The position numbers and the translations under genes were made by a program. A stretch of DNA of 64,000 bases. Source: JAGDMJ01 sp963809695 (lineage in GTDB: Bacteria; Bacteroidota; Ignavibacteria; UBA10030; UBA6906). This document shows, in pieces, positions 18,439-26,188 of the stretch (the stretch's first letter is position 1; the number at the start of each line of letters is the position of its first letter). The stretch covers positions 124,001 to 188,000 of the forward strand of contig CAWEKI010000008.1 of the NCBI GenBank assembly GCA_963809695.1, written 5' to 3'. The notes beneath the pieces are model-generated. The model had not been told where the DNA came from. It did no database searches and worked only from the letters and a program-made list of their open reading frames with translations.

Positions 18439-19479
18439 ATGATCATCGTCATGAAATCGGGGGCGACCGGCGACGATGTGCGCCATGTAGTCGAGCGAAT
18501 TGAGGAACTCGGGCTGAAAGCCCATGTGTCCCAGGGAACGGAACGCACCGTCATCGGTGTCATCGGGGACGAGAGGTTCATCAAGCGGGAACAACTCTCC
18601 CTTCTCCCGCACGTCGACGATGTCATTCCAATTCTGAAGCCGTACAAACTCGCCAGCCGGGAATTCAAGCCGAACAATACGGTAGTCAAGGTAGGAGACG
18701 TAAGCATCGGCGGCGAGGAGATCGTGATCATTGCCGGACCCTGCTCCGTGGAAAGCGAGGAACAACTTCTCGAAACTGCGAAGGCGGTGAAAGCGGCAGG
18801 GGCCAATTTGCTCAGGGGAGGCGCCTTCAAGCCCCGCACCAGCCCCTATGCCTTCCAGGGTCTGGGTGAAGATGGGCTCAAAATGCTGGCGACAGCACGG
18901 GAGCGCACCGGCCTGGGGATTGTCACCGAGGTGTTGGAGTCAAGCGAAGTGGAGATCGTGGCTGAGTATGCGGATATGCTCCAGGTGGGTGCGCGCAACA
19001 TGCATAACACCAAGCTGCTCCGTTCCATTTCCAAGGTCGATAAGCCCGTTCTCCTGAAGCGGAATTTCTCAGCGACCTTGAATGAGTTCTTGATGAGTGC
19101 GGAATACATCCTTGCAGGCGGCAACTCACGGGTGGTGCTTTGCGAACGAGGCATCCGCACGTTCGTGGAATACACGCGCAATACGCTCGACCTGAACATC
19201 GTCCCTGCCGTGAAGCAGCTCTCCCATCTGCCCATCATTGTTGACCCGAGCCATGGCACCGGCAGGCATGACCTGATCATTCCCATGAGCCGCGCCGCCA
19301 TTGCCTGTGGCGCCGACGGGCTCATCGTGGAAGTCCATCCTCATCCGGAGAGAGCTTTCTCCGATGGGGAACAATCGCTCACCCCGGATGACTTCCGCCG
19401 GTTGATCGCTCAGGTGAAGCCCATTGCGGAGGTCCTGGGAAGGAAGTCTGCCGAACTTTCCTCAGCGCCGGGGCGTTAG
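18439..19479 (+). CDS. aroF: 3-deoxy-7-phosphoheptulonate synthase (DAHP synthase), type with N-terminal regulatory domain
   Basis: First enzyme of the shikimate pathway: joins phosphoenolpyruvate and erythrose 4-phosphate to DAHP. It has 346 residues: an N-terminal ferredoxin-like domain of about 70 residues (MIIVMKSGATGDDVRHVVER) and a (beta/alpha)8 catalytic domain with IIAGPCSVES and GGAFKPRTSPYAFQG. The best-studied protein with this layout is the Thermotoga maritima enzyme, which is feedback-inhibited by Tyr and Phe through the N-terminal domain; that is family knowledge. AAGG lies 8 bases before the ATG. The preceding terminator-like hairpin suggests transcriptional control too. A metallophosphoesterase follows after 8 bases. 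Confidence 0.95.
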   Translation: MIIVMKSGATGDDVRHVVERIEELGLKAHVSQGTERTVIGVIGDERFIKREQLSLLPHVDDVIPILKPYKLASREFKPNNTVVKVGDVSIGGEEIVIIAGPCSVESEEQLLETAKAVKAAGANLLRGGAFKPRTSPYAFQGLGEDGLKMLATARERTGLGIVTEVLESSEVEIVAEYADMLQVGARNMHNTKLLRSISKVDKPVLLKRNFSATLNEFLMSAEYILAGGNSRVVLCERGIRTFVEYTRNTLDLNIVPAVKQLSHLPIIVDPSHGTGRHDLIIPMSRAAIACGADGLIVEVHPHPERAFSDGEQSLTPDDFRRLIAQVKPIAEVLGRKSAELSSAPGR

Positions 19480-19487
19480 TACCCAAC

Positions 19488-20645
19488 ATGAAAGCTCTCC
19501 CTTTGATTCTGTTCTTCAGCGTCTTTTTCACCGTCTACGGCCTTCTGAACTATTATATCTGCATTCGCGGGTGGCAGGCCATTCCTCAGGGTTCGGGCAT
19601 GCGGACGGCCTATCTGGCGTTTTTCCTGCTCCTGGCCCTTGCGTTCATTGGCGGACGGTTGCTTGAACGGGTATGGCTGTCTCCCGTCAGTGAAACCCTG
19701 GTGTGGCTCGGCTCGTTCTGGCTTGGCGCGATGCTCTATCTCATCCTCGGCCTCCTCCTCCTGGACTTTCTCCGGCTGATCAATCATTTCCTCCCGATTT
19801 TTCCGGCATTCGTTGCTGCCGATTACGAGCGTACCAAAGTAATTACGGCGCTGGTTCTGAGCGGCCTCGTGATCGTCGTCCTCGCCATCGGTCATTTCAA
19901 CGCGCTCATCCCGAACACCAAATCGCTCGCCCTCACCATTCCCAAAAAAGTCGATGGAGAACCGCAGCTGAAGATTGCCATGGCATCGGACATTCATCTC
20001 GGGACGGTGATCGGGCGCCGCCGGTTTGACCGCATTGTTGAGCGCATCAATGCCCTGAGCCCGGATGTCATCCTGTTGCCGGGCGATATCGTGGACGAAG
20101 ATCTTGCACCGGTGATTCGGGAAAATCTCGGCGAACGCCTGCGTGCGCTCCGGTCGCGCTATGGAATATTTGCCGTGACCGGGAATCACGAATATATCGG
20201 CGGGGTGGGAGAGGCCGTGGCATACCTGAGGGAGCATGGAGTAACGGTCTTGAGGGACGAGGTGCATGTTCTCCCGGATGGCGTTACGTTGGTGGGGCGC
20301 GAGGACAGAAGCCTGGTGCAGATGGCCCACGGAAAGCGAAAAGAGCTCGGGGAACTCCTGTCCACCGTCGACATGACCCGTCCCGTCATTCTCATGGATC
20401 ATCAACCGTTCCATCTTGAGGAGGCCGAGCGGAACGGCATTGACCTGCAGCTCTCCGGCCATACGCATCATGGTCAGCTCTGGCCGCTGAACTACATTAC
20501 CAGTGCGATCTACGAGGTGAGCCGGGGATACAAGAAAAAGGGGAATACACACTTCTACGTCTCCAGCGGCGTGGGTTCGTGGGGGCCTCCCATTCGGACC
20601 GGAAACAGGCCGGAAATCGTCGAACTTGTCCTCTCGTTCGAGTAA
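19488..20645 (+). CDS. Membrane-anchored metallophosphoesterase (YkuE/YaeI-like)
   Basis: A 385-residue protein with four hydrophobic segments in the first 135 residues and a calcineurin-like phosphoesterase domain from about 155 to the end. Metal ligands are visible in ASDIHLG, LLPGDIVDE, VTGNHEY and SGHTHHGQLWP. The family cleaves phosphodiester or pyrophosphate bonds, in some members of lipid-linked substrates. The catalytic domain would face whichever side helix 4 leaves it on; homologues act at the outer face of the inner membrane. It starts 8 bases after aroF and is likely co-transcribed, but no functional link to aromatic synthesis is evident. Confidence 0.85.
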   Translation: MKALPLILFFSVFFTVYGLLNYYICIRGWQAIPQGSGMRTAYLAFFLLLALAFIGGRLLERVWLSPVSETLVWLGSFWLGAMLYLILGLLLLDFLRLINHFLPIFPAFVAADYERTKVITALVLSGLVIVVLAIGHFNALIPNTKSLALTIPKKVDGEPQLKIAMASDIHLGTVIGRRRFDRIVERINALSPDVILLPGDIVDEDLAPVIRENLGERLRALRSRYGIFAVTGNHEYIGGVGEAVAYLREHGVTVLRDEVHVLPDGVTLVGREDRSLVQMAHGKRKELGELLSTVDMTRPVILMDHQPFHLEEAERNGIDLQLSGHTHHGQLWPLNYITSAIYEVSRGYKKKGNTHFYVSSGVGSWGPPIRTGNRPEIVELVLSFE

Positions 20646-20695
20646 TCCTCTCCATTGTTTTCCACAATAGCCGCATCATGCAGGCAGCGGCGTGA

Positions 20696-21097
20696 TCAAC
20701 AGTCGTTGCCGCGCAGGTGGGGTCCCGGGATTTCGACGGCTGTCCGCACGGCAAGGTTATGATCGTCCACAAGGACAACGATCGGCCTGAAGTCGTCGAC
20801 CATAGGTTCCGGCACTTCGGAAAACGAAGCGATGATGATGCGGTCGCCGGGCTTCGCAAGGTGTGCCGCGGCGCCGTTCACGCATATTTGCCCTGACCCT
20901 TTGACACCTGCAATGGCATACGTTTCGAAGCGCGTTCCCTGCGTCACATCCCAGACGCTGATCGCCTCGTATTCTTTGATGTCGGTGAGGTCCAGAAGTT
21001 CGGGCGGTATCGTCAGACTTCCTTCATAATCCAGATTTGCGTCAGTCACGATTGCCCTGTGGATCTTTGCCCGGAGCATTCTGCGGTGTGGTTCCAT
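20696..21097 (-). CDS. panD: Aspartate 1-decarboxylase proenzyme
   Basis: Makes beta-alanine from aspartate for pantothenate and CoA. The protein is a self-processing pyruvoyl enzyme: cleavage is expected between Gly26 and Ser27 in DYEGSLTIP, with the small domain ending in FEVPEPM-type strands. I chose the ATG ending at 21097 because AAGGGGA lies 4-5 bases upstream; a second ATG at 21079 (MLRAKIH) has no such site and corresponds to the internal ML of longer homologues. With this start the protein has 133 residues, close to the usual 126-130. Last gene of a long leftward run; ApaG lies 54 bases upstream. Confidence 0.93.
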   Translation of the reverse strand: MEPHRRMLRAKIHRAIVTDANLDYEGSLTIPPELLDLTDIKEYEAISVWDVTQGTRFETYAIAGVKGSGQICVNGAAAHLAKPGDRIIIASFSEVPEPMVDDFRPIVVLVDDHNLAVRTAVEIPGPHLRGNDC

Positions 21098-21151
21098 GGG
21101 TCCCCTTGGTGCTTGGCCGAAAGATAGCAATAATAAAAGGCAAAGTCGAGG

Positions 21152-21535
21152 TCAGTTCGCCGCAGCACGCAGCGCAAAACGCGGAATGGCTACCTCAAAC
21201 ACTTCCCCGTTTGGTCTCCGCATGAGATACGTCCCCTCCATTGACCCTTCGAACGTGTTGAGAATGCAGTTGCTGACGTATTCATGCCACCCGTGGGGCG
21301 GAATAATTGGCTGTTGCCCGACGATTCCTTCTCCTTCCACCTCCCGGATATTTCCGCTGCCGTCCCGGATGTACCAATGCCTCCGCAAGAGCTGCACCCG
21401 CTCCATGCGATGATTCTCAATCCGCACCGAATACGCGAAGACAAACTTCCTTGCCATCATATCAGACTGCCCGTCCAGATAGACCGGCCGCACCTTGATG
21501 GTGATGTTTTCGGTCGTAGCAACGTAAGGATTCAC
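21152..21535 (-). CDS. apaG: ApaG domain protein (DUF525)
   Basis: A 127-residue immunoglobulin-like fold protein matching ApaG over its whole length, with the conserved HWYIRD, GEGIVGQQP and GTYLMRRPNG segments. ApaG was linked in enterobacteria to cobalt and magnesium tolerance and lies beside apaH there; its biochemical role is still unsettled. No diadenosine tetraphosphatase gene is next to it here. It stands between ybaK and panD on the same strand. Confidence 0.93.
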   Translation of the reverse strand: MNPYVATTENITIKVRPVYLDGQSDMMARKFVFAYSVRIENHRMERVQLLRRHWYIRDGSGNIREVEGEGIVGQQPIIPPHGWHEYVSNCILNTFEGSMEGTYLMRRPNGEVFEVAIPRFALRAAAN

Positions 21536-21619
21536 TTTTCTCCATGCCGGGAACTTTCCCTTCTAACGAGGGATCGTTGGATGGAAGTTCCCTCAGGGGA
21601 GAGAGCCCTCCGGCATGGG

Positions 21620-22120
21620 TCAGAAGTCCCGGGCTCTCGGGATTGCAACGTCCACCGGTGTGGCTCCAACGTGCTCTTGCACTGCCCCCGGGGTGATGGC
21701 GACGAGAAAGCCGCGTTTTCCCCCGTTGATGTAGATCAGCGGAAGAGAGAGAATGGTGCTCTCAACCAGGACAGGGATGGATGTGCGCGTTCCGAAAGGA
21801 CTGATGCCCCCGACCATGTACCCCGTATGTTTTTGCGCCGAGGCCGGGTCGCATGGAGCCACGTGCTTGACGCCAAGGATCCGGGCCAGTTGTTTGACAG
21901 AAACTTCGCAATCACCATGCATCAGGACCAGGAGAGGCTTTCGCGCTTCCGTCTCGAAAACGAGGGTCTTGATCACACTATGTTCAGGGACATGCAGCTC
22001 TGACGAAGCCCGACCCGTGCCGCCATGCTCTTCATACTTGTAGAAGAGAGACTCGAACGGGATCGCATGTGCCGTCAGGAATCGAACTGCAGCGGTCGCG
22101 GGAATCTCGGGCCTGGCCAT
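21620..22120 (-). CDS. ybaK: Cys-tRNA(Pro)/aminoacyl-tRNA deacylase, YbaK/EbsC family
   Basis: Trans-editing factor that removes wrongly attached amino acids (typically Cys) from tRNA(Pro). The 166-residue protein starts at the ATG ending at 22120, with GGAG at 7 bases before it; the longer frame upstream overlaps the UroD-like gene. Typical features are the Lys in SVIKTLVFE, the GYMVGGISPFG loop and IYINGGKRGF. Only 10 bases separate it from the UroD-like gene upstream, so it is probably co-transcribed. Confidence 0.9.
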   Translation of the reverse strand: MARPEIPATAAVRFLTAHAIPFESLFYKYEEHGGTGRASSELHVPEHSVIKTLVFETEARKPLLVLMHGDCEVSVKQLARILGVKHVAPCDPASAQKHTGYMVGGISPFGTRTSIPVLVESTILSLPLIYINGGKRGFLVAITPGAVQEHVGATPVDVAIPRARDF

Positions 22121-22130
22121 AACGATCTCC

Positions 22131-23189
22131 TCAATCCGATGTCTTCTCGCGATGCATCCTGCACTGCTCTTCGTGCACCCGTTCCCATTCTTCAAACACG
22201 GCGGCCGCGGTGTCCGGATTGGAGCGCAGCCCGAGCTCCAACTGAGCAATGAGACCGCCGGCCTCGAGGTAAAGATGCTGCGCCACTTTCCTGACTGCTG
22301 CCCGTCCTTTGTCCGGGTCTGCAGGAAGAATATGCTGGCGGTCAATCTCCCCCCAGAAGGTGATTTTCCCCCTGCCGTGCCGTGCAAGGTCCTCCATATC
22401 CATGCAAAAGAGCTGGCAGTTGAGGGCATCAACGCCGACCTCAATGAGGTCGTCAAGGATGGAAGCAATGTGACCGTCCGAATGCATCATGGCAAACTTG
22501 CCGTGGGCATGCGCAATGTCGCAGTAATCTTTGTAGAGCGGTTTGAACAGCTCCCGCCAGAGGGGAGGGGATACCAGGAGCTGCGTCTGCGCACCCCAGT
22601 CATCCATGAACATGATGGCGTCGACATCCGTCGTCACCCAGAACTCGAGCTCTCTCAAATAGAACTCATGGATCAGGCGGAGAAGTTCTCCGGCGCCCTC
22701 TTCCGGCGCCAGAACGTCCAGCATGGCGTTTTCCGTCCCACGCAGGAACTGAAACCGCTCCCACGGGCGGGGGCAACAGGGGGCTTTGGTAAACAACGAC
22801 GTTGCCGCGTACTGTCTGTTCACACTGTCGCGGGCCGAAGCCCGGTCTCCCGGCAGCGTCTCATAGGGAGGTTTCACCTGTGTCCAATCGGCAATGTCCC
22901 TGACCATCGGGGTACGGACCTCTCCGATGGCCCCACGCTGAATGTTGGTAAACACCGATCCCCATTCATCGATGTAGAAACCCGGTTCGTAGGCGTTCCC
23001 GCTTACCCTCGGCGAAGGACTATACACCGTCGGGGCGTCAACAATGTCAGGGGGAAATCGCTGCTGAAGGTCTTTTACCCTGTCGGGGAATTGCATCTCT
23101 GCCCAGGGCAACAGCCAGAGGTCCCGTGGAATCCTGTCGGGATACTCGAATGTAAGGCATCGTGTGACAACTTCGCGTGGGGTTTGCAT
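22131..23189 (-). CDS. UroD-superfamily protein (methyltransferase-like), second copy
   Basis: A 352-residue member of the uroporphyrinogen decarboxylase superfamily, only distantly similar to the one at 9833. The N-terminus (TPREVVTRCLTFEYPDRIPRD) is the usual start of the MtaA/CmuA-like branch. A possible metal set is His in MMHSDGHI plus Cys in LNCQLFCMD, less standard than HxC. The acid-rich IMFMDDWGAQTQLL motif is typical of the non-haem members. It sits below trpF and above ybaK. The haem enzyme seems unlikely since no other haem gene is near; a corrinoid-linked methyl transfer or a sugar-related role is possible. Confidence 0.75.
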   Translation of the reverse strand: MQTPREVVTRCLTFEYPDRIPRDLWLLPWAEMQFPDRVKDLQQRFPPDIVDAPTVYSPSPRVSGNAYEPGFYIDEWGSVFTNIQRGAIGEVRTPMVRDIADWTQVKPPYETLPGDRASARDSVNRQYAATSLFTKAPCCPRPWERFQFLRGTENAMLDVLAPEEGAGELLRLIHEFYLRELEFWVTTDVDAIMFMDDWGAQTQLLVSPPLWRELFKPLYKDYCDIAHAHGKFAMMHSDGHIASILDDLIEVGVDALNCQLFCMDMEDLARHGRGKITFWGEIDRQHILPADPDKGRAAVRKVAQHLYLEAGGLIAQLELGLRSNPDTAAAVFEEWERVHEEQCRMHREKTSD

Positions 23190-23212
23190 AGATGGCGTAT
23201 AAATGTCCTGGT

Positions 23213-23276
23213 GAATTGGGAATGGGGGACGATGCTGACGTGCTCATGAGTTCTCGGTTCCCCGTTCTCCATTCTC
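23213..23276. repeat. Imperfect inverted repeat, dispersed-repeat copy A
   Basis: Arms GAATTGGGAATGGGG (from 23213) and CCCCGTTCTCCATTCTC (to 23276) pair with about 12 of 15 matches. The right half contains AGTTCTCGGTTCCCCGTT (23249-23266), which recurs with one change at 40397-40414. It fills the gap between the UroD-like gene and trpF, its right end touching the trpF stop codon. Confidence 0.55.
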
Positions 23277-23940
23277 AGTTGTTCTCTACTTCCTGCATAA
23301 ACCTCTCGAGCTTTTCCTCATCCAACCGGCCCCCTGTTCTCACTCCGCTGCAGACATCGAGCGCGAAAGGTCCGACCTCGTTCAGCGCCAGGCGGACATT
23401 TTCCGGTCTGAGTCCGCCTGCGAGGAAAACCGGAATCTCCACGGCTTCGCGAATCGTCCGGCTGATGGTCCAGTCATGCACCCTGCCGGTCCCTCCGAGC
23501 TCCTTGATCGGCAACTGGGGATTGCCCGAATCGAGCAGCAGTGCATCCACCTGACCGTTGAGGGAAAGCGCTTCGTCCACCGATGCTCTTCCGTTGACGT
23601 GAATGACCTGCATCAGGCGAACTCCCGGAAGCATCTCCCGCAATGTGCGGTATGTCCCGGGCTCCACGTGATCGACCATCTGGATCGCATTGACCCCACA
23701 CCGCTTCTGTTGCGTGATGATGGAGCCAGGGTCCTGCCTGCTGGTCAAAAGGACAGAGGACACGCCGGGCGGGATTGTCCTTGCGATCTCGGCGATTTTG
23801 TCTTCGCCTATCGGTCCCGGCCCGCTGGGCATTGCAGAGACCAGGCCCACCGCAGAGGCGCCGTAGCGGATGGCCATTGCGGCCTCCTCGCGAGATGCCA
23901 CGCAACAGATCTTTACTCTTGGCCGCGCTATTGGATGCAT
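23275..23940 (-). CDS. trpF: Phosphoribosylanthranilate isomerase
   Basis: Third step of tryptophan synthesis, an Amadori rearrangement of phosphoribosylanthranilate. The 221-residue (beta/alpha)8 protein keeps the catalytic Cys in VKICCVAS and the catalytic Asp in LLLDSGNPQ, as well as GGTGRVHDW and the phosphate-binding AGGLRPENV loop. I chose the ATG ending at 23940 (MHPIARPRVK), 11 bases after GGAG; another ATG 27 bases upstream is possible. It is separated from any other trp gene in the window and lies between GH92 and UroD-like genes, so the trp pathway is scattered in this organism. Confidence 0.88.
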   Translation of the reverse strand: MHPIARPRVKICCVASREEAAMAIRYGASAVGLVSAMPSGPGPIGEDKIAEIARTIPPGVSSVLLTSRQDPGSIITQQKRCGVNAIQMVDHVEPGTYRTLREMLPGVRLMQVIHVNGRASVDEALSLNGQVDALLLDSGNPQLPIKELGGTGRVHDWTISRTIREAVEIPVFLAGGLRPENVRLALNEVGPFALDVCSGVRTGGRLDEEKLERFMQEVENN

Positions 23941-23986
23941 TATAGCAAATTCTCCCTTTGAATTCATCCGTCTGCTTTTGCCAGGG

Positions 23987-26173
23987 TCAACGGTTCCCAT
24001 CGACGAAGCGGAGGTCCCCGCCGGAAACGATGTCCGTGTGTTTGATAAAAGCCGGACCATGCGGCTTTCCCTTCAGCTCCACTGAGAGCTTTTCAGTCCC
24101 TTGCCCTTTTCCGTCAAGCGAGATCACAAACTCCCTGCCCGGATAGTATGCCGGGTTGAGGGCAACGACCGCGCGTTTGAACAAGGGAACCCCTAGCCGG
24201 TATTCCCCCGAGGCGGGACAAGCTGGATAGAAGCCAAGCGCCGAAAACGCGAACCAGGCAGAGATCGCCCCTGCATCGTCGTTGCCAGGCAAGCCGGAAG
24301 CTCCCGTTCGAAATTGTTGTGTCATGATCTCCCGGACGAGTGCCCGCGTGCGGGATTCTTCTCCGGGAAAATATGTGAAGAGATACGGGTAGGCAATATC
24401 CGGCTCGTTGTTGATCGTGAACTGACCGTTCTTGAAGCACTGTGCCAGTTTGTCCACAAGCGCTCTGCCGCCCCCAAATAACCCGGCAAGGCCTTGGATG
24501 TCGTGGGGAACGAACCAGGTGTATTGCCATGCGTTCCCTTCAACATACCCGGGGCCCCCTGATCCGGCCCAGCTGCCCGAGCCTTCCGTTCGCAGCGGAT
24601 CAAACGGCGTAAGCCATGAACCATCGCGGCGCCGGGGACGAATGAATTGGGTCGTCGTGTCAAACAGATTCTTGTAGAAAGAGGCTCGGCGTGTAAATTC
24701 CTCCACGTCGGCATTCTTGCCCAGGCTGCGAGCCATCTGTGCAAGCGCCCAATCGGAGAAGCAGTATTCCAGCGTCGTTGAAGCGGGCCCCCAGATCCAC
24801 CAGGCCTCTGTCGTGTCCTGCTCAAAGGGTATGTACCCGTACGTGAGATCGTCATGATAGCCCGGGCGGATGGGATCGGATTCAGACCCGGGGGTAGTTG
24901 CCGGCTTCCTGCAGGCGGTGTAGGCTGCCTCGGAATCAAAATCATTGATCCCTTTAAGCCAGGTGTCGGCCACAACCAGGACTGCCGGGTCTCCCGACAT
25001 CATGTATGTCTCGTTTGCCGCGAGCTCCCACTTTGGCATCCAGCCCGACTCCTTGTACATGTCGATCATCGTTCGGACAATGGCCGACTGCCGTTCGGGA
25101 TACACAAGTGTCAAAAACGGATGAAGCGTCCGATATGTGTCCCAGAGGGAGAATATGGTGTAGCGGTCGCGATGGTCATAGTATCCCGTGCCCTTGCGCC
25201 CCATGAGCGGGTAGTCTCCGTTCGCATCGCTGATGATGTTCGGATGAATCAGCATGTGGTAGAGTGCCGTATAGAACTTGACCATGTCTTCCCGCACATC
25301 TGTATCAATCAGGATCTTTCCCAGCTCACGCTGCCATGCCGCCTGGGCTTCACTCTTGACTCTGTCAAAATCCAAATCCCGGACTTCGTGTTCCCGGTTC
25401 CGCCGGGCGTTGTCCACGCTCACATAGGAAATGCCCACTTTGACAACTACGGACTCCCCTGCCTCCAGTGTAAATCGCAGCCATGCGCCCACGGAAGAGT
25501 CGCGTGATGAAGTGGATGTTCGTTCAGTAACGCCGGTTCCTGTCCAAACACCGTGTGCAATTGAATGTCGGTTGAGTTGGGCCGAGAAATAGACCGTCTG
25601 TCTATTGGCTTCTCCACAGAACGCACCGGACACGTTGAATCCCTCGACCTCCGTGTCCGATCGAAATGTCACGGCTCCTCCGCCCATGAGGTTCAGGCTC
25701 CGCCCGGCATCGATCAGGACGTTGATATCACCGCCATGGTGGGCACTAAAGCGTGTGATTCCGCACCGCGTGGTGACGGTGGCTTCCGCCAACACCCCCG
25801 GCTCCTTCAAGGTGGCGGTGAAAAAACCAGGCGCAGCGGACTGATTCTCAAGGGTGCACCGGTAAGCCTCGGGTTCCGTCCGGACCGGTCCTTCTGTTGC
25901 CGTGATGATGATGCTTCCAAGATCCGAACATCCTGTGCCGCTCAGGTGTACGTGACCAAAACCGTAAAACGTCTCCCGGTCATGAAGGTATCCCGATGGA
26001 GATCCCGGGGCGGTATGAGGGCTCACCGACACCATACCCCAGGGCAGCACAGCGCCGGGGAATGTATTGCCCCCGTTGGCGGTCCCGATGAACGGATCAA
26101 CATAACAGGTCACATCCTGTGCCAGGACAAACACCGGGGTCACAAGGAGTGAAAGGACAAAGAAGGTTTTCAT
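23987..26173 (-). CDS. GH92 family alpha-mannosidase, exported
   Basis: A 728-residue exo-acting alpha-mannosidase-family enzyme (calcium-dependent, inverting). A signal peptide (MKTFFVLSLLVTPVFVLAQ) is followed directly by the N-terminal beta-sandwich (YVDPFIGTANGGNTFPGA) and then the (alpha/alpha)6 catalytic domain. The general acid Glu is in VEGNAWQYTWFVPHD and the base Asp pair in GNDDAGAISAWFAFSALG, both as in Bacteroides GH92 enzymes. TonB receptor lies 15 bases upstream on the same strand. Probably periplasmic, trimming mannose from N-glycan- or mannan-like oligosaccharides brought in by the receptor. Confidence 0.92.
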   Translation of the reverse strand: MKTFFVLSLLVTPVFVLAQDVTCYVDPFIGTANGGNTFPGAVLPWGMVSVSPHTAPGSPSGYLHDRETFYGFGHVHLSGTGCSDLGSIIITATEGPVRTEPEAYRCTLENQSAAPGFFTATLKEPGVLAEATVTTRCGITRFSAHHGGDINVLIDAGRSLNLMGGGAVTFRSDTEVEGFNVSGAFCGEANRQTVYFSAQLNRHSIAHGVWTGTGVTERTSTSSRDSSVGAWLRFTLEAGESVVVKVGISYVSVDNARRNREHEVRDLDFDRVKSEAQAAWQRELGKILIDTDVREDMVKFYTALYHMLIHPNIISDANGDYPLMGRKGTGYYDHRDRYTIFSLWDTYRTLHPFLTLVYPERQSAIVRTMIDMYKESGWMPKWELAANETYMMSGDPAVLVVADTWLKGINDFDSEAAYTACRKPATTPGSESDPIRPGYHDDLTYGYIPFEQDTTEAWWIWGPASTTLEYCFSDWALAQMARSLGKNADVEEFTRRASFYKNLFDTTTQFIRPRRRDGSWLTPFDPLRTEGSGSWAGSGGPGYVEGNAWQYTWFVPHDIQGLAGLFGGGRALVDKLAQCFKNGQFTINNEPDIAYPYLFTYFPGEESRTRALVREIMTQQFRTGASGLPGNDDAGAISAWFAFSALGFYPACPASGEYRLGVPLFKRAVVALNPAYYPGREFVISLDGKGQGTEKLSVELKGKPHGPAFIKHTDIVSGGDLRFVDGNR

Positions 26174-26188
26174 CGATTGCTGTTGATC

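Noticed and set aside
22152..23249. 365-codon + strand frame opposite the UroD-like gene
   Set aside because: The - strand gene has family motifs; the + frame does not.
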